Shown here one piece after another: positions 9,013 to 16,780 of a stretch of 64,000 nt of DNA (position 1 is the first letter of the stretch; each line of letters opens with the position of its first letter). The stretch spans positions 391,623 through 455,622 of the forward strand of contig NZ_JAFIDN010000003.1 of NCBI RefSeq assembly GCF_017921895.1, given 5' to 3'. This stretch comes from Natronogracilivirga saccharolytica (GTDB taxonomy: Bacteria; Bacteroidota; Rhodothermia; Balneolales; Natronogracilivirgulaceae). Made by a program: the position numbers and the translations under genes. The notes below the pieces were generated by a model, which did no database searches, was not told the DNA's origin, and saw nothing but the letters and a program-made list of their open reading frames with translations.

Positions 9013-9462
9013 ATGCAAGTAATTCTCAAACAGGATGTCGAAAAACTGGGTTTGGCCGGTGAGGTTGTTGAGGTCAAAGACGGTTACGGACGCAACTACC
9101 TGATACCGACCGGCAAGGCTGTACTTGCCACCGAAAGTGCCAAAAAAGCCGTTGACAATCAGCTCAAAAAAGTCCTCGAGCAACGTGCCCAGGATCTTGA
9201 AAAATCAAAGGAAACAGCAGAAGAGCTGCAGAACACCAATGTCACCATCGCTGTCAAAGCCGGCGAAGAAGGAAAAATCTTTGGTACCGTTACCAATGTA
9301 CATATCGCCGATGCGCTCAAAGACAAAGGGTTTGATGTCGACCGGCGCAAGATTCAGATTGACCAGGATGTCAGGCAGCTGGGTGAATACACTGCGACAA
9401 TCAACCTGCATGAACAGGTCAATGCAACATTGACTTTCTGGGTTGTAAAAGCACAGGATTGA
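9013..9462 (+). CDS. rplI: 50S ribosomal protein L9
   Basis: The 149-residue protein has the N-terminal L9 domain (MQVILKQDVEKLG, then VKDGYGRNYLIPTGKA), a long connecting helix around residues 45-75, and the C-terminal domain with GKIFGTVTN. An AGGAG sequence precedes the start, one of the clearer Shine-Dalgarno sites in the window. It is last in its operon and is followed by a strong terminator at about 9503. Confidence 0.95.
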   Translation: MQVILKQDVEKLGLAGEVVEVKDGYGRNYLIPTGKAVLATESAKKAVDNQLKKVLEQRAQDLEKSKETAEELQNTNVTIAVKAGEEGKIFGTVTNVHIADALKDKGFDVDRRKIQIDQDVRQLGEYTATINLHEQVNATLTFWVVKAQD

Positions 9463-9502
9463 CGGCTTCCGAAAGACTATCGGCTGTCATTCCATCGTTT
9501 TG

Positions 9503-9541
9503 AAAAGGAAATGCAGGTTACCCTGTGTTTCCTTTTTTTTT
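9503..9541 (+). terminator. Rho-independent terminator after rplI
   Basis: AAAAGGAAA pairs with TTTCCTTTT, with an inner CAGG/CCTG stem around the loop, and a T-run of nine completes it. It sits directly before the TTG start of the next gene. Confidence 0.9.
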
Positions 9542-9562
9542 ACCGGGTAATTATTCGGTCTT

Positions 9563-12500
9563 TTGATTATACGAACTGCCTTTCTGATCCTTTTGGTCTG
9601 CCATTGCCTCAGTACTCAGCTGCTGGCTCAGGTGTCCATTGAAAACAGAAGCAGCGTTGCGATTGCTGAAGAAGATTCGGTTTTTCAGCTCGACGAGTGG
9701 ATTCTGCCTGAAACGTTTCGTGTGCGCGCAGATACACTTGAGCTGCCGGAAGATCAATGGACGCTTAATCCGGCCACCGGAACCTGGACCTGGAACCGCG
9801 ACGCTCAGTACCGCAGCCGGTTCGACTCCCTTTTTTTTCACTATGAATTCTGGCCGATAGACCTTCCGCCGACCATAGCCGCAAGGGAACGGGTGCAGCT
9901 GGATACCGTTGATGCCGAAGAGGAGCCCGATGGTCCTGTCGAGGTTACCCGCCGCCCTCTCAGGCAGCAGGACCTGTTTGGTGATACGGATCTGCAACGA
10001 AGCGGGAGTCTGCGCCGCGGTGTCGTCGTAGGAACTAATCAGGACCTCTCGCTGGAAAGCGGACTTAACTTTGACATCAGCGGCCGGATTACCGATGATC
10101 TCGAAGTCATCGCGTCACTGACCGATCGCAGCACCCCCATCCAGCCGGACGGAACCACTCAGACGCTGCGTGAGTTTGATCAGGTTTACATCCGACTGAT
10201 GCACGAAGCAGGCACTCTTCAGATGGGTGATGTGGATATGCAGCTTGATCAGAGCAATTTTGCCGCCATCGACCGTCGGCTGCAGGGTGTAGACATCGAG
10301 GCCGCCCTCGACCCTTATGGCAACTATAAGGGTTCTGCAGCGGTTGTCCGGGGCCAGTACCGGGAAATGCAGTTCAGCGGTGAAGATGGCGTCCAGGGAC
10401 CGTACCGGCTTACCGGAGGAGATAACGAAGACTTTATTATCGTTCTCGCCGGATCAGAAAGAGTGTACATTGACGGAGAGAGAATGGTCAGAGGTGAGGA
10501 AAATGACTATGTCATTGACTATGGCCTCGGTGAGATTACCTTTACCTCCAACCGCATCATTACAGACCATACACGAATAACCGTAGATTTTCAATATCTG
10601 AGAGATGCCTATACCCGTACCGTGCTGGCTGCCGAGGCGGAATACGATCAGTTGCTGAACAACCGCGTCTCTTTCGGGGCAACGGTCATCCGGGAAGCCG
10701 ATAATGTCAACCTCAGCACGCAAACATTTCTTTCCGAATCAGAACGGGATGTCCTCCGCGATGCAGGTGATGATCCCGAAAGAGCTGTGATCAGCGGTGC
10801 TGATTCTGTCGGATTCCGCCGCGATGCCGATTTTCTGCTCTACAGTAAAGTTGACACTGTGTTTGAAGGAGAAACGTACCGGGTATTTGAGCATATTCCC
10901 GGAGACTCATCGGGGGTGTACCGGGTTCAGTTCAGCAGGGTGCCTGACGGGGAGGGAGACTACCGGAGGGTTGGGAGGGCGGCTAACGGAATTTTGTATG
11001 AATGGGCCGGCCCGGGAATGGGTAATTACATGCCCGAACGGCGACTCTCCAGGCCGATCGAGCAAAACATGGTGGCGCTGCGCAGCCGTGTCCGCGCATC
11101 CCGGCACCTGGATCTCTACGGCGAGTGGGCCGGGAGTTCATTCGATCAGAACCGGTTGTCTCCGATTGACAATGAAGATAACCAGGATATGAGTTTTCTG
11201 GGTGGCATGGAACTCAGACCGTATCAGACACGGTTCGGCAAGCTCTCGCTTGATGTCAGGGGTCGTTATGAAGGAGAAAACTTCGCCTATTTTGACCGGG
11301 TGCGGGAAGTGGAGTTCGACAGGCGCTGGAATATTTCCGAGCTGGAAAAAGCCCGTGAAATCAGACTGGAAGGAAATGCAGGACTGGCGCCGTCCGATCA
11401 GACGGAAATACTGGCAGGTGCCGGACATATCGAGCGGGGTGGTTTCGATGGTACCCGCGGTGACCTGCGCATTCAGTCTGCAGAAGAAGGTCTGCCCGGA
11501 GTTGATTATCGTATTGAACTGGTTGACAGTGAGGACCGGCATTTAAATGAAAAAGGGTCGTGGCTGCGGCAGCGGGGCCAGGCAGATTACGAAATACCGT
11601 TGCCGTTTGGCTCCATCCAGCCTGAAATAATGTTTGAACAGGAGGAACGCATACAGAAAAACATACCGGCTGATACACTCCTTCCAACGTCATTTCGGTT
11701 TACAGAAGTCGGGCCCGGTTTGTTTTTCCAGGTTTCGGATGAGCTCAGGATCGGCGGATCGGTTCGTTACAGAAAAGACAGGGGTGTTTTGGACGGGGAG
11801 TTAACAAGCGAATCATCCGGGGTCACGCAGCGGTACGTATTAAACTTCCGCCGCGGGAACCTGTTTCAGACAGAAAACACACTCGGGCTCAGAGAACGCA
11901 GATTTGAAGATGCATTCAGACTGGAGCAGCAAAGAATGGACAGCCGGGGAGTCCTGGTGCGGTCGGTTACGGATTACCGCCCGTGGAACCGTCTGATAGA
12001 AACGCAGTTCCTGTACAATGCCAATACCGAGAGACGCCCGCTGCTACAGGAGGCTTTTGTTGAAGTAGGGCCGGAGCTTGGTCAGTATGTGTGGATAGAT
12101 CTCAATGATGACGGTGTGCAGCAAGTCGATGAATTTTTTCCGGAGCAGAGTCCCAATGAAGGTACGTTCATCAAGCAGCTGGTTCCTTCCGATGAGCTGT
12201 TTCCGGTAATTGCTCTGCGGGCACGGTGGCGGACTGTCATCGACCCGTCGAGGATAATTGACTCCTATGACGCGCAATATTCCGATTTGCTCAATTTTCT
12301 GGCGGGCATCAGATGGCAGTCAATTATTGACATTAATGAGGAGAACCGCACCGAGCAGCTGGAGGATATTTACCTGCTGCGTCTGAACGAATTCAGGGAT
12401 GACTCCCTGACCATCAGCGGCAGGCTTTATATTGAACAGGATGTGGAATTCTTCCGGAACCACACGCGCCGGGAACTCAGACTTACTGCCGACAGATTGT

Positions 12501-13069
12501 TGTCGCAGAACCAGCAGGCATCGGGCATCGAAAAACGGGAAGTGGCAAATCTTCAGCTGCGGGCAGGTTTGCGTCTCACAAGGCGCTATCGCACGACACT
12601 GCAGGCGGTGCTGCTAAGGAGTGACAATGAAAGTGAAACATTTGCTTCCCGAAATTATCAGATATCCGGGGCAGAGCTCAGGCCAAGACTGGACATAAGG
12701 TGGACTTCATCGGTTCAGACGGGGATCTCTGCTGCTTATCTGAATAAAACTGATAATTTCCCTGACGAAGCAGCAAGAGTAACAGGGTATACGGGCGCCA
12801 TAGATTCCAGGATTACTTTGGGAAGAAGGGTTCAGTCAACTCTCAGACTGGAGCGCAGGGATTATGAACTTGAAGGCGGGCCATCAACCAGCCTTGGGGA
12901 GTTTGAGCTGACCGACGGTGCAGGTCTGGGGCAGACGTGGTCGTGGTCTGTTCAGTCCGATTACCGGATAAGTGATTTTTTAAGAGCCAGTCTGCAATAT
13001 GACGGACGTACTCTTGTGGACAGACCGGCTATTCAGACACTCAGGTTTACAGTTAATGCTGTTTTTTAA
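9563..13069 (+). CDS. Very large outer-membrane beta-barrel protein, function unknown
   Basis: The frame opens with a TTG codon at 9563; a stop lies five codons upstream, so no longer start is possible. The first 22 residues are a typical signal peptide ending QLLAQ. The 1,168-residue product is rich in alternating polar/hydrophobic strands, Arg, Asp and Glu, with motifs such as LNFDISGRITDDLEVIASLT and GLGEITFTSNRII, and ends in an aromatic residue (FTVNAVF) as barrel proteins do. There is no TonB plug or carboxypeptidase-like domain, so it is probably not a TonB receptor. Proteins of this kind are conserved but unnamed in Bacteroidota relatives. A secretion or assembly role is possible but not shown. 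It appears monocistronic. Confidence 0.8.
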   Translation: MIIRTAFLILLVCHCLSTQLLAQVSIENRSSVAIAEEDSVFQLDEWILPETFRVRADTLELPEDQWTLNPATGTWTWNRDAQYRSRFDSLFFHYEFWPIDLPPTIAARERVQLDTVDAEEEPDGPVEVTRRPLRQQDLFGDTDLQRSGSLRRGVVVGTNQDLSLESGLNFDISGRITDDLEVIASLTDRSTPIQPDGTTQTLREFDQVYIRLMHEAGTLQMGDVDMQLDQSNFAAIDRRLQGVDIEAALDPYGNYKGSAAVVRGQYREMQFSGEDGVQGPYRLTGGDNEDFIIVLAGSERVYIDGERMVRGEENDYVIDYGLGEITFTSNRIITDHTRITVDFQYLRDAYTRTVLAAEAEYDQLLNNRVSFGATVIREADNVNLSTQTFLSESERDVLRDAGDDPERAVISGADSVGFRRDADFLLYSKVDTVFEGETYRVFEHIPGDSSGVYRVQFSRVPDGEGDYRRVGRAANGILYEWAGPGMGNYMPERRLSRPIEQNMVALRSRVRASRHLDLYGEWAGSSFDQNRLSPIDNEDNQDMSFLGGMELRPYQTRFGKLSLDVRGRYEGENFAYFDRVREVEFDRRWNISELEKAREIRLEGNAGLAPSDQTEILAGAGHIERGGFDGTRGDLRIQSAEEGLPGVDYRIELVDSEDRHLNEKGSWLRQRGQADYEIPLPFGSIQPEIMFEQEERIQKNIPADTLLPTSFRFTEVGPGLFFQVSDELRIGGSVRYRKDRGVLDGELTSESSGVTQRYVLNFRRGNLFQTENTLGLRERRFEDAFRLEQQRMDSRGVLVRSVTDYRPWNRLIETQFLYNANTERRPLLQEAFVEVGPELGQYVWIDLNDDGVQQVDEFFPEQSPNEGTFIKQLVPSDELFPVIALRARWRTVIDPSRIIDSYDAQYSDLLNFLAGIRWQSIIDINEENRTEQLEDIYLLRLNEFRDDSLTISGRLYIEQDVEFFRNHTRRELRLTADRLLSQNQQASGIEKREVANLQLRAGLRLTRRYRTTLQAVLLRSDNESETFASRNYQISGAELRPRLDIRWTSSVQTGISAAYLNKTDNFPDEAARVTGYTGAIDSRITLGRRVQSTLRLERRDYELEGGPSTSLGEFELTDGAGLGQTWSWSVQSDYRISDFLRASLQYDGRTLVDRPAIQTLRFTVNAVF

Positions 13070-13290
13070 CATAAAATTTCCCTCAGGAGAGTTTTTTTAC
13101 ATGAAAATGCGCGGTGCTGAATAATTTGATTCTGAATGCACGCGTTTAGGATAGACTTGTATACCAAGTGACCGGCAACTTTCTGCAGTCTTATTATTAA
13201 AACCGGCAGATTCCGTATTGCCCGAATAGTTATAATTGAAAATATATCGATATATTTACTCTTGCAGCAAACAGACAGTTTTGATATCGG

Positions 13291-13310
13291 CAGCTGTCAA
13301 AAAACAGCTG
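13291..13310 (+). promoter_or_regulatory. Operator-like inverted repeat before exbB promoter
   Basis: CAGCTGT (13291-13297) and ACAGCTG (13304-13310) form a perfect 7-bp inverted repeat with a CAAAAA spacer. There is no T-run, so it is not a terminator. It ends 9 bp before the -35 box, a good place for a transcription factor. Confidence 0.45.
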
Positions 13311-13319
13311 TATCATGTT

Positions 13320-13348
13320 TTGACATTTGATTCAAAATAGTCTATAAT
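13320..13348 (+). promoter_or_regulatory. Exact sigma70-consensus promoter of the exbB cluster
   Basis: TTGACA (13320-13325) and TATAAT (13343-13348) are separated by 17 bp: a perfect match to the E. coli-type consensus. Transcription would start near 13355, about 50 bases before the exbB start codon, which is preceded by CGGAG. Confidence 0.7.
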
Positions 13349-13406
13349 CTGCTTATTGTGAATTGTCTTATAGAAAACAACATTTGAGAAAAAATCGGAG
13401 AATCGT

Positions 13407-14165
13407 ATGACCCTCTCGTTTAGTGCATTGCTTTTCCAGGGAGCTCTGGAAGAAGGCTTATTCAACATGCTTGTCGGATATTTCAATGAAGGTGGCCCGT
13501 TTATGTGGCCCGTGCTCATTGCCCTGATCCTTGGACTTGCAATTTTTCTTGAGCGATTGATCACGCTCAACAGAGCAGACATCAATACGCGAAAATTTAT
13601 CCTCGACGTCAAAGAGGCATTGCAGGAAGGTGGTATTCAATCTGCTGAAGAACTGTGCTCCTCAACTCGCGGACCGGTAGCATCCGTATTTCAGGCCGGC
13701 CTGCTGAGAGCCGATGAAGGTATCGATGCCGCTGAAAAGGCGATTCAGTCTTATGGCTCCATCGAAATGAGCTTTCTTGAAAGAGGACTTGTCTGGCTTT
13801 CTCTGTTTATTGCCATTGCACCCATGCTCGGATTTACCGGAACGGTTATCGGTATGATTCAGGCGTTTGATGCCATTGAGGCTGCCGGTGATATTTCACC
13901 AAGTCTTGTTGCCGGTGGTATTAAGGTGGCGCTTTTGACCACAGCCTCCGGACTGATTGCTGGTATTATTCTACAGGTCGGATACAACTATTGTGTTTCC
14001 AAAATCGACCGGCTTGTAGTGGATATGGAAGAAAGCTCCATTGTTCTTGTTGATTCCATCGCACTGCTTCAGCAAGGAAAGCAGATTATTTCCGAAGAAG
14101 AGCGCGCAGAGCGCAATGCTGGCAGCAAGGATGATGATTCATCCAGCGAAGAATCCGCTTCCTAA
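13407..14165 (+). CDS. exbB: MotA/TolQ/ExbB proton-channel family protein
   Basis: The 252-residue protein has three transmembrane regions: near residues 30-50, then 130-150 (LSLFIAIAPMLGFTGTVIGMI) and 170-195 (GGIKVALLTTASGLIAGII). The middle and last segments are the family signature. With ExbD it forms the proton-driven motor that energises TonB receptors (or the Tol system). The polar C-terminal tail is low-complexity and acidic. It is the first gene of a four-gene cluster under an exact consensus promoter. No tonB gene is in the cluster, so ExbB versus TolQ cannot be decided here. Confidence 0.9.
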   Translation: MTLSFSALLFQGALEEGLFNMLVGYFNEGGPFMWPVLIALILGLAIFLERLITLNRADINTRKFILDVKEALQEGGIQSAEELCSSTRGPVASVFQAGLLRADEGIDAAEKAIQSYGSIEMSFLERGLVWLSLFIAIAPMLGFTGTVIGMIQAFDAIEAAGDISPSLVAGGIKVALLTTASGLIAGIILQVGYNYCVSKIDRLVVDMEESSIVLVDSIALLQQGKQIISEEERAERNAGSKDDDSSSEESAS

Positions 14166-14192
14166 CCACTCATTTTCAATTTATTATCCGTT

Positions 14193-14462
14193 ATGTACGT
14201 ACCCATAGCAATCGGAGTAATGCTGACATTGATCGCCATCGGATTTCTCTCGATGGTGGGCTTTGGCATCAAGAATATCATCCAGGGGAAACAGGATGCG
14301 ACCAAGATCCTTATCTATGTTGTCCCTGCGGTAATATTCGGTATATCATACCTGATTTCCGGAGCCGTTACTGATGCAGCAATACTGACCATGTTGATCA
14401 CCATGGCACTTCTTGCCGTTATGCTGGTGGTCACAGGTCTTCGCACCACATTTAAATTCTGA
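14193..14462 (+). CDS. Small three-helix membrane protein between exbB and exbD
   Basis: The 89-residue product has three predicted membrane helices: residues 3-25 (PIAIGVMLTLIAIGFLSMVG), 38-58 (ILIYVVPAVIFGISYLI) and 62-83 (TDAAILTMLITMALLAVML). I do not recognise a named family. It is 27 bases after exbB and 11 before the first exbD, so it is almost certainly co-expressed and may be an accessory membrane part of the ExbBD motor. This role is inferred only from its position. Confidence 0.75.
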   Translation: MYVPIAIGVMLTLIAIGFLSMVGFGIKNIIQGKQDATKILIYVVPAVIFGISYLISGAVTDAAILTMLITMALLAVMLVVTGLRTTFKF

Positions 14463-14473
14463 AGAATCCAGAT

Positions 14474-15031
14474 ATGCAATTAAAAAAACGTTCTCGTGAA
14501 GAAGCGGAAGTGCCTCAGGCAGGGATGGCGGATATCGCCTTCCTGCTGCTGATTTTCTTCCTCGTTGTCACGACTATTGACGTTGATACCGGTATCGGTA
14601 TGCAGTTGCCACCTCCTCCTGATCCGGACGAAGAGCCGCCTCCCATTCGCGAGCGGAATCTTATGAACATTCTCGTGAATGCCAGAGGACAGATTCTGAT
14701 CAATGAAGAGCAGGCCAGTCTGCACGAAGTACAGCAGCTGGTCATGGATTTCGTTGACAATCAAAACCGGGCTCAGGATCCGGAACTTGCAGAAGATCCA
14801 AGGTCGGCAATTGTATCTATCAAAACCGACAGGCAAACACCATATGAAATCTACATCGACATGCTCGATGAAGTGATCGGAGCCTACCGGCAGCTGCGGG
14901 ATGAAGCAGCGCAAAGGGAGTTCGGTGTATCCTATCGCGATTACAGCAACCGTGTAGAACGCGAAGACAACGTAATTCGTGAAATGTATCCGCAGAATAT
15001 CTCTCTTGCTGAACCGGATCCGGGATCTTAA
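14474..15031 (+). CDS. exbD: Biopolymer transport protein ExbD, first copy
   Basis: The 185-residue protein has a short basic cytoplasmic start, one membrane helix (ADIAFLLLIFFLVVTTI, about residues 17-36) holding the essential aspartate in MADIAF, a proline stretch (QLPPPPDPDEEPPP), and a periplasmic domain. It is the proton-carrying partner of ExbB. It is longer than usual ExbD (about 140 residues) because of an extended C-terminal part with ALSO-charged residues. The second ExbD follows 17 bases later; paired ExbDs are common in Bacteroidota and may form a mixed dimer. Confidence 0.9.
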   Translation: MQLKKRSREEAEVPQAGMADIAFLLLIFFLVVTTIDVDTGIGMQLPPPPDPDEEPPPIRERNLMNILVNARGQILINEEQASLHEVQQLVMDFVDNQNRAQDPELAEDPRSAIVSIKTDRQTPYEIYIDMLDEVIGAYRQLRDEAAQREFGVSYRDYSNRVEREDNVIREMYPQNISLAEPDPGS

Positions 15032-15048
15032 ATACTATTGTCACAACT

Positions 15049-15510
15049 ATGTCAAAATTCCAAAAAAAGCAGGCAAATACGAAACAGCAGGTTCCTACGG
15101 CAGCCATGCCTGATATCATCTTCATGTTGTTGATATTCTTCATGGTTGTTACCGTACTCCGTGAAGTGGAACTGCAGGTTCGTGTGGATTTCACCCGTGC
15201 TGACAATATCGAGACCATTGAGCAGAAGCGTCTCGTCAGCTATATTTACATAGGACCCGAAATCCTCGGAGGAGGACAGTACGGCGATACCAGAGTGCAG
15301 ATTGATGATGCACTGATTGATGATATTCACTCCATCCGGCGATTGATGTACGACAAGCTCCAGGAGGAGCCCCGTCTTATTGTTTCTCTAAGGGTGGATC
15401 AGCAGTCAGAGATGGGTATCGTCAGTGATGTCCAGGAAGAACTTCGTGAAGCCGGGACACTGAGGATCAACTACTCCACACTGCGCGGAGATGAGGCCGT
15501 AGCAATGTAA
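15049..15510 (+). CDS. exbD: Biopolymer transport protein ExbD, second copy
   Basis: The 153-residue protein has a lysine/glutamine-rich start, one membrane helix with the conserved aspartate in MPDIIFMLLIFFMVVTV (about residues 19-38) and a periplasmic domain. It is clearly diverged from the copy at 14474 and lacks its proline stretch, so the two are old paralogues rather than a recent duplication. It is last in the cluster; a strong terminator follows. Confidence 0.9.
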   Translation: MSKFQKKQANTKQQVPTAAMPDIIFMLLIFFMVVTVLREVELQVRVDFTRADNIETIEQKRLVSYIYIGPEILGGGQYGDTRVQIDDALIDDIHSIRRLMYDKLQEEPRLIVSLRVDQQSEMGIVSDVQEELREAGTLRINYSTLRGDEAVAM

Positions 15511-15570
15511 CCTCAAGCAGATTACTCAGGGTTGTAGATTACCGCTTCCTGATGTTATCTTTATAAGACT

Positions 15571-15601
15571 GGCAATCCGGTTATCCGGATTGCCTTTTTT
15601 T
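15571..15601 (+). terminator. Rho-independent terminator after exbD
   Basis: A perfect 10-bp stem, GGCAATCCGG (15571-15580) with CCGGATTGCC (15585-15594), has a TTAT loop and is followed by seven Ts. Confidence 0.95.
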
Positions 15602-15689
15602 ATTTCTGGCAACCGGTTTGTGTTTTGGTTTAAAACCGAAACGTATGGTTAACAACCACAGCAAATGTTATAAATTTATCGTCTAATTC

Positions 15690-16715
15690 ATGGCAAACGA
15701 GACAGGTCAAAACATATCAGATATCGGAAGAAATGGTCTGATTCAGGAAATATCCAAAAGCTCTGCATTTCGCACAGAAAAGGTCACCAGGGGCATCGGT
15801 GATGATGCTGCTGTCATCAGCACGAGTGATACTGAATATTCACTGATTACGAGCGAAACTTTTGTAGAGGGGGTCGAGTTTGATCTCACCTTTATGCCGT
15901 TCCATCAGATAGGGGCCAAAGTAATATCCGCTGCGGTCAGCGATATATATGCGATGAACGGAACCCCGGTTGCTGTACTTGTAAATCTCGCCATTCCCAA
16001 CAGGGTTACTGTTGATATGGTGCAGGAGTTGTACAAGGGGATAGGCATGGCATGTTCAGACTACGAATGCCAGCTCAGTGGCGGCGATCTCACCGGGTCA
16101 CATAATGCCCTGGTAATCTCTGTTACCGCATTCGGTGAAGTCGGTAAAAACAACATCGTATACAACAAGGGGGCGTCTGAAGTTGATGCCATATGCGTAA
16201 CCGGCGATCTGGGAAGTGCTCTGGCAGGTCTTAAAATTCTTCTCAGGGAAAAAAAACACTGGCAGGAATCTGACGATCCTGTCATGCAGCCCGATCTTAC
16301 CCCCTGGGATTATGTGGTAAAAAAACAACTTGTGCCGGTAGCAAGAAAAGATATCATCGGGAAATTCAGTGAGCTGAACATTAAACCCGCTGCCATGATC
16401 GACATCAGCCAGGGATTGCTTCCTGATCTGCAGCGCCTGATGAAAGAGTCTGAAAAAGGGGCTTATATCTACCAGTCAGCAATACCCATTGATCTGCAAA
16501 CCAGAGATGTGGCCAACGAAATGAAAGAAGATGTTGATAAATACGCTATGTTTGGAGGAGAAGACTTTGAACTTCTGTTTACAGCACCTCAGAAAATGGT
16601 TGACAAACTGACGGATTCTTTCAAAGATATTACCATTATTGGTAAGGTCACGGATAAATCCGGTATAACGGAAATGCAATCAGCTGAAGGTGACGTCATA
16701 ACTTTCGAACACTAA
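15690..16715 (+). CDS. thiL: Thiamine-monophosphate kinase
   Basis: The 341-residue protein has the ThiL/PurM-like fold motifs: GIGDDAAVI near residue 36 (ATP and magnesium binding), the SGGDLTGS segment near 130, VTGDLGSALAGL near 170, DISQGLLPDL near 237, and GGEDFELLFT near 290. It phosphorylates thiamine monophosphate to the cofactor thiamine diphosphate. It stands between the exbD terminator and ftsH and may share a transcript with ftsH. Thiamine diphosphate is the cofactor of the 2-oxoglutarate enzyme at 20322, but there is no evidence of shared control. Confidence 0.93.
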   Translation: MANETGQNISDIGRNGLIQEISKSSAFRTEKVTRGIGDDAAVISTSDTEYSLITSETFVEGVEFDLTFMPFHQIGAKVISAAVSDIYAMNGTPVAVLVNLAIPNRVTVDMVQELYKGIGMACSDYECQLSGGDLTGSHNALVISVTAFGEVGKNNIVYNKGASEVDAICVTGDLGSALAGLKILLREKKHWQESDDPVMQPDLTPWDYVVKKQLVPVARKDIIGKFSELNIKPAAMIDISQGLLPDLQRLMKESEKGAYIYQSAIPIDLQTRDVANEMKEDVDKYAMFGGEDFELLFTAPQKMVDKLTDSFKDITIIGKVTDKSGITEMQSAEGDVITFEH

Positions 16716-16731
16716 CTGCCTTTTGCCTTCA

Positions 16732-16753
16732 TTCCGGAATAATCATTCCGGAA
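16732..16753 (+). promoter_or_regulatory. TTCCGGAAT inverted repeat before ftsH
   Basis: TTCCGGAAT (16732-16740), AATC, ATTCCGGAA (16745-16753) is a perfect 9-bp inverted repeat. No T-run follows, and a TATACT -10-like box lies at 16758-16763, so an operator overlapping the ftsH promoter is as likely as a thiL 3' hairpin. Confidence 0.4.
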
Positions 16754-16780
16754 CTGGTATACTGACAGCATAATTGCGTA

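Larger units (their letters stand above)
13070..13406 (+). other. 337-bp non-coding region before exbB
   Basis: AT-rich and without a credible ORF. It has no clear terminator for the preceding gene. The right half holds an inverted repeat at 13291-13310 and an exact consensus promoter at 13320-13348, listed separately. Confidence 0.7.
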
